A stretch of DNA of 25,508 nucleotides from a virus, in IMG/VR virus record IMGVR_UViG_3300029448_000393, positions 1 to 25,508 of that record; one strand, written 5' to 3'. Below the pieces are notes generated by a model. The model was given only the letters and a program-made list of their open reading frames with translations. It had not been told where the DNA came from and ran no database searches. This document shows positions 18,816 to 24,497 of this stretch, piece by piece. A program made the position numbers and the translations under genes. Every line of letters begins with the position of its first letter. Within the stretch, counting starts at the first letter, position 1.

Positions 18816-19852
18816 TGCCTATGCCACCTGTACCAGAGGAAGAATTGTTAGAAGTTCTTACTGCTGATGAAAGTTTCAACAACAGATACGAAGCTGCTGA
18901 ATCTTTAGGATTAAAATACGCAACCTATATGCAAAGATTACATAAGGCTAAAAACTTACAACCTGATTTTGAAATACCAGATCTTCCTAATGAAGAGATG
19001 GACATAGAAGAATTAGTACAGACTGTAACAGATAGATACGAAAGAAGAGCTAAAGCAAAAGATGCTCAAGACTGGATTGATATTAAAGTAAATATTGATG
19101 GGCCTATAGGTATACTATGGATGGGAGATCCACACATAGATGATAACTACTGTAACTGGACTAGACTAAGAGAAGATATAAAGCTTATACAATCTAACTC
19201 AGCTATTAAAGGTGCGTCTATAGGTGACGTTCATAATAATTGGATAGGGCGTCTCAGTTTAAAATGTAGCCCTGAGCAAGAGACCACTACGGCACAGACT
19301 TATGCTCTTATACATTGGCTTATAAACAATATGGATCCTCTTATATTAATTAGAGGTAACCATGATTGTTGGACACCGTTTCATAAGGATGCAATGACAT
19401 GGATGTCACAACCTAAAAGCATTACCAATGACTGGCAAGTAAAGTTTAAATTAAATTTTCCTAATGGGTATAGTCTTAGTGTAGATTCTCGTCACGATTT
19501 TCCAGGTCACTCTCAGTATAATCCTCTTCATGCTCAGATGAAAGCTTCTCTTTGGAATAGTGATGCTGATCTGTATATTGCTGGTCATCGTCATAACTGG
19601 GCAATCCAGAAAATAGAACAACGAAATGGGAAAGTTGCTTCGTTAGTTCGGTTAAAAGGATATAAAGATTACGATCAGTATGCTGTTGAGAAAGGGTTTT
19701 CTCAGCAGAAACATGGTCAATCAATACTGCAAGTGATTGATCCATACTCTTCATCAGAGTCAAAACAGAATTTCTTTGAGAATCCTCAAGAAGGTCACGA
19801 CTTTCTTTTGTATCTTCAAGATAAGTATGGTAAAGATCCACATAAGAAGTAA
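18815..19852 (+). CDS. Calcineurin-like metallophosphoesterase with N-terminal helix-turn-helix-like region
   Basis: A 345-residue protein. Residues 1-50 form a small helical unit (RYEAAESLGLKYATYMQRL) resembling a DNA-binding helix-turn-helix. The catalytic domain follows with the classical two-metal motifs: GDPHID (104-109), GDVHNN (137-142), GNHD (181-184), RHDFPGH (226-232) and GHRHN (257-261). These supply the Asp/His/Asn ligands of the calcineurin-like superfamily, so a phosphodiesterase or nuclease acting on nucleic acid or nucleotides is likely; the natural substrate cannot be read from the sequence. Homologues occur in other phages near the end of the late region. The start overlaps the previous stop by one base. 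It is the last + strand gene. Its final 377 bases are also open on the opposite strand as the end of the DnaA-like gene. No T-run terminator follows it. Confidence 0.85.
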   Translation: MPMPPVPEEELLEVLTADESFNNRYEAAESLGLKYATYMQRLHKAKNLQPDFEIPDLPNEEMDIEELVQTVTDRYERRAKAKDAQDWIDIKVNIDGPIGILWMGDPHIDDNYCNWTRLREDIKLIQSNSAIKGASIGDVHNNWIGRLSLKCSPEQETTTAQTYALIHWLINNMDPLILIRGNHDCWTPFHKDAMTWMSQPKSITNDWQVKFKLNFPNGYSLSVDSRHDFPGHSQYNPLHAQMKASLWNSDADLYIAGHRHNWAIQKIEQRNGKVASLVRLKGYKDYDQYAVEKGFSQQKHGQSILQVIDPYSSSESKQNFFENPQEGHDFLLYLQDKYGKDPHKK

Positions 19853-20096
19853 GAATATTTTTATCTAATACTTCTGCTTTCTTACAACCATGCATTATAG
19901 TTGAATGATCTTTGTTAAACTTGTGTCCTATTTGTGTGTAAGATAAGTTAGTAAATTTTCTTGATAAGTAATAAGATATAAATCTAGCGTTGACTATAGC
20001 TTCGGTACGTCTTGAGCTTTTGATTTCATCCCATGAAGTATTGTTATCTTCTAATACTTTATTGATAACTTTGTTAAGTGATTTGTTTTTGAACAT
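19476..20096 (-). CDS. Stand-alone DnaA domain IV (DNA-binding domain) protein with antisense-encoded tail
   Basis: A 206-residue frame. Residues 5-85 match DnaA domain IV, the helix-turn-helix that recognises DnaA boxes: ARFISYYLSRKFTNLS (37-52), IGHKF (56-60), and the signature DHSTIMHGCKK (63-73), where the DH(S/T)T(V/I) segment contacts DNA. The ATPase and other DnaA domains are absent. The start chosen is the ATG at 20096, with AAAGGAA 6 bases before it; an in-frame ATG at 20138 lies next to the terminator T-run and has no ribosome site. Residues from about 82 to 206 are acidic, Ser/His/Gln-rich and lie antisense to the metallophosphoesterase 3' end, so the tail may be overprinted or merely readthrough sequence. 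It could compete with host DnaA or act as a regulator. The gene follows the ssb terminator, so its transcription is uncertain. Confidence 0.8.
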   Translation of the reverse strand: MFKNKSLNKVINKVLEDNNTSWDEIKSSRRTEAIVNARFISYYLSRKFTNLSYTQIGHKFNKDHSTIMHGCKKAEVLDKNILTSYVDLYHTYLEDTKESRDLLEDSQRNSVLTLMKSMDQSLAVLIDHVSAEKTLSQQHTDRNLYILLTELTKQLSHFVVLFSGLPSYDDDQQYTDQHHYSKEKLSSEHEEDYTESDLENRDENLH

Positions 20097-20139
20097 AAGA
20101 TTTCCTTTATAACATTTATATTTTTTTTTGGTACGCACT

Positions 20140-20180
20140 AAAAAAATAACCAGAGATCGCCGTTAAGAAATCTCTGGTTA
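20140..20180 (-). terminator. Rho-independent terminator after ssb
   Basis: Perfect 11-base inverted repeat (TAACCAGAGAT at 20147-20157, ATCTCTGGTTA at 20170-20180) with a 12-base loop. Read on the - strand it is followed by seven T (20146-20140). It would end the long leftward operon after ssb and before the DnaA-like gene. On the + strand there is no T-run, so it is directional. Confidence 0.8.
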
Positions 20181-20203
20181 ATAACTTCTAAGACACAATG
20201 ATA

Positions 20204-20242
20204 GACTGATAACCTTATAAGTTTAATGGAGTGTTATCAGTC
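20204..20242. repeat. Perfect 10-base inverted repeat at the ssb stop
   Basis: GACTGATAAC (20204-20213) and GTTATCAGTC (20233-20242) are exact inverted copies separated by 19 bases. They begin one base after the ssb stop codon. No T-run follows on either strand. An mRNA 3'-end protecting or processing hairpin, or a protein-binding site, are possibilities. Confidence 0.7.
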
Positions 20243-20243
20243 C

Positions 20244-20663
20244 TTAGAACGGTATATCACTATCATGTTTTTTTGATTCTATAGCTGGTGTTGATGCAGA
20301 CGTGTCTGTGTTTGCGTCAGATTTTTTGTCAAGAATCATAATCTCTCCACCAAATGACAGCTCAACACTATACATCTTAATTGTTTTACCATCATCTGTG
20401 TCCATCTTATAGTACTTAAGATCTCCTTTGATGTATAGCTTAGCACCTTTCTTTATATATGGAATTATATATTTATCTATTGTGCTTTCATTCCAGACTA
20501 CTACTCTATGCCATAATGTTTCTTCATCATTAGCACCAGTCTTAATCTTTGTTGCTATAGAAAGTACGGCATACTTCTTGCCGTTGTTTGTTTCTTTAAT
20601 CTCTGGATCATTCCCTAGATTACCTATTAGTTCTGTTGTTGCAAGTGTACCTGAGTAACTCAT
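20244..20663 (-). CDS. ssb: Single-stranded DNA-binding protein
   Basis: A 139-residue SSB. The OB-fold shows the usual order: start with IGNLGNDPEI (13-22), a K-x-x-x-x-S-I-A-T strand, then LWHRVVVWN (50-58), and YIKKGAKLYIKGDL (about 69-82). A Ser/Asp/Thr-rich linker ends in DSDIPF, equivalent to the DDDIPF tip through which bacterial SSB recruits partner proteins. It coats single-stranded DNA in replication and recombination. The start overlaps the upstream stop by four bases (ATGA), coupling it to the annealing protein and, through that, to the exonuclease. Family and C-terminal tip are clear. Length is shorter than E. coli SSB (178 residues), because of a short linker. Confidence 0.92.
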   Translation of the reverse strand: MSYSGTLATTELIGNLGNDPEIKETNNGKKYAVLSIATKIKTGANDEETLWHRVVVWNESTIDKYIIPYIKKGAKLYIKGDLKYYKMDTDDGKTIKMYSVELSFGGEIMILDKKSDANTDTSASTPAIESKKHDSDIPF

Positions 20664-21070
20664 TTTATGCTCCTGTTATCATTGTTGTTTTTAAAATCGT
20701 CTGACTCTACGTCACTATAGAATGTAGAGTATACATCAACACATTTAAGAACGACTCTATCATGCGCTCTCTTCTCTGCCATAGCCAAAGGGTATGCGTT
20801 GTGTGTATTCTTACTGCTAGTCTCACCAAAGGATTCAATTTGTAATCCTGTTACTGTATTCTTTGCAGTTGCTTTAAGATATATGTTGCCTAGTATTTCT
20901 TTAGGCTCACTATATGTTACGATAATTTTATTGTAAGCAGCAATTCTTTGGCAAGCTTGGTTACTTAATATCCATTGCTTGTTTTGTTTTAACTGCCATG
21001 CAAGTTTATCGTTTGGTTCTATGTCTGGGCAAAGACTTTTAATCTTTTCCCACGCTTGTTGTTTATCCAT
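20660..21070 (-). CDS. Putative single-strand annealing protein (Rad52/ERF-like)
   Basis: A 136-residue protein. Residues 31-110 follow the pattern of small phage annealing proteins: a WILSNQACQRIA helix, a strand V-T-Y, then I-E-S-F-G-E-T-S (78-85) and AYPLAMAEKRAHDRVVLK (92-109). The G-E-x-S ... N-x-x-x-Y-P-x-A-M-A-E-K-R-A-x-D-R arrangement recalls the G-x-G ... A-x-x-x-A motif of Rad52-like and ERF proteins. The short acidic/Asn-rich C-terminus may be an SSB-interacting tail. Being encoded between a YqaJ-like exonuclease and SSB is typical of phage two-component recombination systems. I cannot settle whether it belongs to the Rad52 or ERF group. Start has an AAAGGA site upstream; the stop overlaps the ssb start. 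Confidence 0.6.
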   Translation of the reverse strand: MDKQQAWEKIKSLCPDIEPNDKLAWQLKQNKQWILSNQACQRIAAYNKIIVTYSEPKEILGNIYLKATAKNTVTGLQIESFGETSSKNTHNAYPLAMAEKRAHDRVVLKCVDVYSTFYSDVESDDFKNNNDNRSIK

Positions 21071-21074
21071 TGTG

Positions 21075-21974
21075 TTATCCTTTTAGTCTTATTGATAGGT
21101 CATTTCTTTTATTACGGCTGACCACAACACCGTTGCAAGTAACAGACTTTGCGTCATCTGGTACTAATTCTTTGAGAGCTTCGGCTGTTTGTTTGCGTCG
21201 ATCCTCAGACTCTTTGGCAGTCTGATGCTCGACTTTATAATCGTAACTTAAGTTGTTAAACTCATTACCAAACGCTTCGTCTTTCCTCTCATCAAGATTA
21301 TATATCACACCTTTGTCTGTTGCAATCTTTAACTTCTTGTTTATATTATCTTTTGTCCAGACAGGAAGCGCTCTACTAAACTCTTCGTCATCCATCATCT
21401 CTTGTTTAAACCAATCATCAGTCTGGAAATTTTCTATTAGATCTATTATATCTTTGCATCTATCATAATAAGTTTCAATAAATTCAGAGTCTCTATATAC
21501 AGTACAATAATCATGTGATGCATTACCAAATATACAAGAGAATATTATTACTTCTTCACCAGATACCATCATATGATGTTGTAATTGTGGATAATAATAA
21601 GCCATTGCTTTGTCTAATGTATTACGTTCATTAGTGTGTTTAACTTCTACAATATATTCATTATAAACAGCGTCTACTGTACTTACTAATCTACCTTGAT
21701 AACGTTTAAAATGTACTTGTTCAGTTAATACTTTTGGACCTAAGATATTCCAATCTCTGTTAAGTTTTTTCTTTAACCATTCCAGATGGAATGACTCAGT
21801 TAATATACCTAACTGTACTGGTAGCACAGCAGACAAATCATCTGGATCTTTGAGAAAGAATTTTTCTTTCATCATGTTGGTTATCTTTCCGGTGGCTATA
21901 CTAATAGCATCACTGCTACCTATTCTTGTACTGTAGTATAGCTGTCGTTCTCCTTCTTTATATTCATAGTTCAT
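21075..21974 (-). CDS. YqaJ-like viral recombinase exonuclease (PD-(D/E)xK)
   Basis: A 299-residue nuclease. Visible motifs in order: R-x-IGSSDA (17-23), corresponding to the G-x-G/S-S-D-A helix of YqaJ enzymes; a G-x-x-x-E (56-60) with the first acidic ligand; STVDA (98-102) then IVEVKH (108-113), giving Asp101 and the Glu110-x-Lys112 core; and YYPQLQHHMMV (127-137), the Q-x-x-x-Y-type helix of this family. This is the lambda exonuclease fold, which degrades one strand from double-strand ends to yield 3' tails for annealing. Residues beyond about 215 form a charged region rich in Lys and Glu, probably helical. It lies directly before the annealing protein and ssb, as expected of a recombination cassette. 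The ATG is 3 bases after the upstream stop with GGAG before it. Confidence 0.85.
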   Translation of the reverse strand: MNYEYKEGERQLYYSTRIGSSDAISIATGKITNMMKEKFFLKDPDDLSAVLPVQLGILTESFHLEWLKKKLNRDWNILGPKVLTEQVHFKRYQGRLVSTVDAVYNEYIVEVKHTNERNTLDKAMAYYYPQLQHHMMVSGEEVIIFSCIFGNASHDYCTVYRDSEFIETYYDRCKDIIDLIENFQTDDWFKQEMMDDEEFSRALPVWTKDNINKKLKIATDKGVIYNLDERKDEAFGNEFNNLSYDYKVEHQTAKESEDRRKQTAEALKELVPDDAKSVTCNGVVVSRNKRNDLSIRLKG

Positions 21975-21977
21975 TGT

Positions 21978-22445
21978 TTACTCCTTAAGTTGTTGGCATA
22001 CTTGTTTATGTAAAGTGATTAAGAATTTTTTAAGTATGCGTTTTGGTATGTCTACTTCGTTACTGTACTTAATCAATACAGCAATAGTAGGGTAGTCACC
22101 TGTAGTTATTACTTTAGTACAGGCATATTCCAAAGCTACTAAACTGTATTCTTTTAGTGCTTCGTAATATAAGTTAATAAAATTATCAGCATCGTTATCT
22201 GGTATTATCTTGGGCCAAAGTAAAAATACTTTAGACAACAGCTCAACAAATGCTTCTTCATCTAATGGTACTAATAACTTAGTAACATTAAATAGATCTG
22301 CTTCAACATCATCTAAGGCATTACTTAGTTCTGTCTGAGATAGAGATGATGGTATCTCTATCTGTGCCAGAAACTTTACTCCTTCCAGATATTGCGTTGC
22401 GAATTTTGTCAGCGGCATCCGTGCTTTCTGCAACAGGGTATTCAT
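21978..22445 (-). CDS. Helical protein of unknown function, primosome-linked; start uncertain
   Basis: The frame is open from 22535, but its first part overlaps the primosome-like gene in another frame and is probably shadow. Credible starts: ATG at 22445 (weak AGGA), ATG at 22418 (no ribosome site), or a CTG at 22370, which has a strong AAGGAG exactly 8 bases upstream; there is no ATG/GTG/TTG at that spot. Starting at CTG the protein is 130 residues, all helical, with a motif (LSQTELSNALDDVEADL) and a fold-like spread of Leu. A GDYPTIAVLIKY stretch near the end recalls phage primosome/helicase-loader-associated proteins, for which similar 'FPS/YPT' endings occur. Function is not established. 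Downstream is the YqaJ nuclease with a 3-base gap. Confidence 0.6.
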   Translation of the reverse strand: MNTLLQKARMPLTKFATQYLEGVKFLAQIEIPSSLSQTELSNALDDVEADLFNVTKLLVPLDEEAFVELLSKVFLLWPKIIPDNDADNFINLYYEALKEYSLVALEYACTKVITTGDYPTIAVLIKYSNEVDIPKRILKKFLITLHKQVCQQLKE

Positions 22446-22695
22446 CTGTCCATCTTCCTGATTGTAGCCAGTTGTTTGCGTGCTGTGTGTACTGATTTGA
22501 TTCTTTAATAAATTTTTTGTATCGTCTTGCTCCATCTATTATCTCCTCCGATGTTGCATCACCATCTTGTATTGCTAATACAAAGTAGTATTGTGCTGAC
22601 CACTTGTTAGTATGTAGGGGGTATTGTTCCCAGAAAGAATTAAACTCTGATTCTAAGTTAGCCTTCTTTAGGTCTTTTGGTTTTAATATTTTCAT
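22321..22695 (-). CDS. Primosome / replication-initiator-like protein (DnaT/O C-terminal-like domain, putative)
   Basis: A 124-residue protein. The core contains FNSFWEQYPLHTNKWSAQYY (18-37) and YKKFIKESNQYTQHANNWL (59-77), then GRWTDEY. This F-x-x-F-W-x-x-Y-P-x-x-x-x-K-x-x-A ... Y-x-x-x-A-x-x-W-L-x-x-x-R-W pattern is frequent in the C-terminal parts of phage replication initiators and helicase-loading proteins. Here it stands alone without an N-terminal winged helix, so it may act with a partner, perhaps the downstream gene, at the primosome. The start is the second of two ATGs (22698, 22695), with AGAGG spaced 6 bases from the latter. The gene overlaps the XRE regulator by 38 bases and its stop lies inside the next gene. 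Confidence 0.65.
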   Translation of the reverse strand: MKILKPKDLKKANLESEFNSFWEQYPLHTNKWSAQYYFVLAIQDGDATSEEIIDGARRYKKFIKESNQYTQHANNWLQSGRWTDEYPVAESTDAADKIRNAISGRSKVSGTDRDTIISISDRTK

Positions 22696-22945
22696 CATGT
22701 TCCTCTATGTTTATTCTACACTGCAAAGCAGTAGCCCATGATGTAAGATTAAATGCACCTGGACTACGATCTCCACACTCCCACTTAGATACAAGACCAT
22801 CGGCATTGCCCATTACATGGTCAAGGTCAGACTGTGATAAGCATAACTCTTCACGTCTAACCTTAAACATATAGACTAATTCCCAATACCAGTCTGGCTT
22901 GTATTGTTTAGTCTGCCTTGTACTTATCCATGATTGTAGATCCAT
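22658..22945 (-). CDS. XRE-family (Cro/CI-like) helix-turn-helix regulator
   Basis: A 95-residue DNA-binding protein. Residues 26-60 read FKVRREELCLSQSDLDHVMG then LVSKWECGDRSPG, the classic XRE pattern: R-x-x-x-x-L-S-Q-x-x-L then a recognition helix with V-S-x-W-E. The short C-terminus carries no recognisable dimerisation or cleavage domain, so this is not a full lambda CI. It probably controls phage or host promoters. It has no ribosome site: the bases before the ATG are TATGCTTAGCC. A TTGCCT-17-TATGCT pair just upstream would place the transcript start at the A of the ATG. It overlaps the following gene by 38 bases. A start at Met26 would cut into the first helix, so the ATG at 22945 is preferred. 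Confidence 0.8.
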   Translation of the reverse strand: MDLQSWISTRQTKQYKPDWYWELVYMFKVRREELCLSQSDLDHVMGNADGLVSKWECGDRSPGAFNLTSWATALQCRINIEEHDENIKTKRPKEG

Positions 22946-22950
22946 GGCTA

Positions 22951-22979
22951 AGCATAGAATTGTTTTAGATCTTAGGCAA
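22951..22979 (-). promoter_or_regulatory. Possible promoter giving leaderless XRE mRNA
   Basis: On the - strand, TTGCCT (22979-22974), 17 bases, then TATGCT (22956-22951). The A of the XRE start codon lies 6 bases after the -10, where transcription normally begins. Each hexamer matches about four of six consensus bases. The site lies across the upstream stop codon and 3' end. No ribosome site precedes the ATG. Confidence 0.4.
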
Positions 22980-23402
22980 GTAAGTTTCTGCTAACTTGTT
23001 GTAAACAATATCAAGATCTACTGGCCCATGTAACTTAGGTTTGTAATTTGTCATGTGATAATCACAATCCATTTTAATTTTTTCTTCTAAGTTATTAAAG
23101 TGCCATGTAGGTTTAGTTACAAATGTTACATCATCTTCTATATATTTAACTTGATAGTATTGATCTGCATCTGTAACCATTAAGAAGCTATAACCATGAC
23201 TATCATTAAGTTCTTTTAATGCGTCATTATATAACTTATCTATCGCGTTAACACTTTCTTTTGCACGCTGTAGTTTTTCATACAACTCTTTCAAAGGTTT
23301 TATTTCCTTTGAATGTTTTTTGTTTAATCCTGATATAAGTTTATCAGCATTATCTCTTAGTCTGTTAGTTAGTTCTGTTTTTATTTGCGCACTTAGTCTC
23401 AT
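22965..23402 (-). CDS. Coiled-coil protein of unknown function
   Basis: A 145-residue protein I do not recognise. Residues 1-68 are strongly helical with Lys/Glu/Leu heptads (a likely coiled coil), followed by a beta-type region (YSFLMVTDADQYYQVKY, about 71-87) and a Tyr/Lys-rich end. It has a good ribosome site (AAAAGGAG) and starts in a 4-base ATGA overlap with the upstream basic protein, so both are translationally coupled. There are no cysteines arranged for metal binding apart from one Cys, and no membrane segment. It could be a DNA- or protein-binding early factor. Confidence 0.65.
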   Translation of the reverse strand: MRLSAQIKTELTNRLRDNADKLISGLNKKHSKEIKPLKELYEKLQRAKESVNAIDKLYNDALKELNDSHGYSFLMVTDADQYYQVKYIEDDVTFVTKPTWHFNNLEEKIKMDCDYHMTNYKPKLHGPVDLDIVYNKLAETYLPKI

Positions 23403-23644
23403 TGTATTCTCCTTTTAACTAATGCACTGATGTCTTGAATAACATCAGTTATGTTGACCAGTTTTTTTAATGATACATTAACAACATACTGGTCTGGACT
23501 ATTGTTAATGTATTTCTCTGCTTCATCTGTTGAGTTAGCTTGTACTACATAATCTACTTCAACAAATCGCATCTCTAATCTTTTAGTGTGGTACTCTTTC
23601 TTAGGTGTACCAGTTCTACCTCTGATTCTACCTCTACTAGTCAT
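23399..23644 (-). CDS. Small basic protein of unknown function
   Basis: An 81-residue protein with an arginine-rich start (MTSRGRIRGRTG) and an otherwise alternating strand/helix sequence: EMRFVEVDYVVQANSTDEAE then YVVNVSLKKLVNI. The beta-alpha-beta look with a basic tail hints at nucleic-acid binding, but I cannot name a family. The start chosen is the ATG at 23644, in ATGA overlap with the zinc-ribbon gene; an in-frame ATG at 23659 would intrude 19 bases into that gene. Its stop overlaps the next start in the same way. Confidence 0.6.
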   Translation of the reverse strand: MTSRGRIRGRTGTPKKEYHTKRLEMRFVEVDYVVQANSTDEAEKYINNSPDQYVVNVSLKKLVNITDVIQDISALVKRRIQ

Positions 23645-23793
23645 GCGTATATCCAGCATTTGTATTCACCACACTCACCATTATCTGCTTCAACACCACA
23701 GTACACGCATATGCCTTCTTTCTTTGCTTGTTCTAATTGTTCCAGATGTTCTTGAGCTTCAGCTGCCCAAGTATTAAATGTTTCTTTACTCAT
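23641..23793 (-). CDS. Zinc-ribbon-like microprotein (50 residues)
   Basis: A 50-residue protein: a Glu/Gln/Leu-rich helix (residues 9-25) followed by C-V-Y-C at 29-32 and Cys at 41 and 46, a spacing (C-x2-C-x8-C-x4-C) compatible with one bound zinc. The start at 23793 has a strong GGAGG about 6 bases upstream; a longer frame from 23823 lacks one and would overlap more of the upstream small gene. Such helix-plus-zinc-ribbon microproteins in phage early regions often bind host proteins or nucleic acid, but the partner is unknown. The start lies inside the end of the secreted/membrane gene (ATGAGTAA). Confidence 0.6.
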   Translation of the reverse strand: MSKETFNTWAAEAQEHLEQLEQAKKEGICVYCGVEADNGECGEYKCWIYA

Positions 23794-23965
23794 AGTTATC
23801 CTCCATTGTGATTTTATATTCACTGGTAGTGTGAATAATTTTTTTGTTTCTATGCTTACCGTGTACTAATTCCACAGGTATACTACCATTTACTGTTACG
23901 TTACATAACAGTACCGCAAATAAAAATATCGTGTTTGTTATTAGGTTCTTCCAATGAGTATTCAC
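23786..23965 (-). CDS. 59-residue signal-peptide / membrane-anchored small protein (GTG start)
   Basis: Small gene missed if only ATG starts or longer frames are considered. GTG at 23965 has a strong ribosome site (GGGAGG, 5 bases before it). The protein begins MNTHWKNLITNTIFLFAVLL, that is, a polar/basic start and a hydrophobic core to about residue 26 (ending VTVNG), like a signal peptide or anchor. About 33 polar residues follow, with KHRNKK and TSEYKITMEDN. Its TAA overlaps the zinc-ribbon start (ATGAGTAA), which supports coupled translation. The mature part would face the periplasm. I do not recognise the family; a superinfection-exclusion or envelope-modifying role is only a guess. A TATAGT -10-like element (24007-24012) lies upstream without a good -35. 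Confidence 0.6.
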   Translation of the reverse strand: MNTHWKNLITNTIFLFAVLLCNVTVNGSIPVELVHGKHRNKKIIHTTSEYKITMEDNYE

Positions 23966-24043
23966 CCTTACCTCCCACAGTAATAGGTAATACTAGGGAA
24001 TAAATACTATATAACTAGCTTGACAGTTACGTTTTTTTTAGTG

Positions 24044-24130
24044 TCAGTTTATAACTAATTGTACTTGTATTGTAATAAATAACACAAGTATAAGTACTGT
24101 AATTATTAAAGCTTTTGCACCGCTATCCAT
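24044..24130 (-). CDS. 28-residue single-TM microprotein
   Basis: Very short frame. ATG at 24130 overlaps the stop of the upstream gene (TAATG) and has an excellent AGGAG 5 bases before it; the TGA is at 24044. The peptide begins MDSGAKAL and continues with a hydrophobic helix of about 18 residues (IITVLILVLFIT), ending QVQLVIN. It would be a single-pass membrane peptide. Length makes it uncertain, but the ribosome site and coupled start argue that it is translated. It may act alongside the next small membrane protein. The 78-base gap after it holds an A-run and weak promoter-like sequence. Confidence 0.5.
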   Translation of the reverse strand: MDSGAKALIITVLILVLFITIQVQLVIN

Positions 24131-24318
24131 TAAAACTCCTCTACTATTTCAGACGCATCAATAGTTATTTCGCATCTGGTATTTTTTGTACTAGCTTTAT
24201 TTATCTTATTAATTATTTTGTGATAAAAATCTTTTGTCTCATCATCTTGTATACTACATAGGTATAGTATACTTGTCAGACTTTGACAGTCATCTTCGTT
24301 TAAATATATTGATGTCAT
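24130..24318 (-). CDS. Small acidic protein of unknown function
   Basis: A 62-residue acidic protein starting MTSIYLNEDDCQSL, with a helical middle and an EITIDASEIVEEF end. No family is recognised. AAGGAG lies about 5 bases before the ATG, and the start overlaps the upstream stop by one base while its own stop overlaps the 28-residue gene. It is part of a chain of short coupled genes. No membrane segment is evident; three cysteines are scattered without a metal-site pattern. Confidence 0.6.
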   Translation of the reverse strand: MTSIYLNEDDCQSLTSILYLCSIQDDETKDFYHKIINKINKASTKNTRCEITIDASEIVEEF

Positions 24319-24497
24319 TATAACTCCTTATCATTGTGTTTGTGTTCTGCTACCCAGATACAATCTTTTAATTCATCTCTATAGAATTGTTTTTCTCCAT
24401 GAGTTATAGCTTTACGAAGCATTTTTCTTGCTCTTGTAATGCGTTCAATCAATCGTATCTTACTGTCGTTGACAGGATTATCTTCTGGTATCATCAT
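24318..24497 (-). CDS. Small basic helical protein of unknown function
   Basis: A 59-residue helical protein (IRLIERITRARKMLRKAITHGEKQFYRDELKDCIWV core, about residues 14-49), basic in the first half. No family recognised. The likely start is the ATG at 24497: AAAGGA lies about 7 bases upstream. An in-frame TTG at 24500 and ATG at 24494 are alternatives. It overlaps the winged-helix gene end by 20 bases and the next start by one base. It might be a small protein-binding helix hairpin. Confidence 0.55.
   Translation of the reverse strand: MMIPEDNPVNDSKIRLIERITRARKMLRKAITHGEKQFYRDELKDCIWVAEHKHNDKEL

Noticed and set aside
19845-19875. Inverted repeat AGAAGTA / TACTTCT at the metallophosphoesterase stop as a + strand terminator
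   Set aside because: Weak 7-base AT-rich arms, 17-base loop and no T-run after it.
20097-20138. Extended N-terminus (14 residues) of the DnaA-like protein from the ATG at 20138
   Set aside because: Its start abuts the terminator T-run and lacks a ribosome site, while the ATG at 20096 has one at ideal spacing.
20428-20658. 76-codon + strand hydrophobic frame opposite ssb
   Set aside because: Antisense shadow of the OB-fold coding sequence; no ribosome site or context.
24020-24025. Perfect TTGACA on the + strand as a -35 element
   Set aside because: No -10-like hexamer at 16-18 bases, and it would point against all genes nearby.
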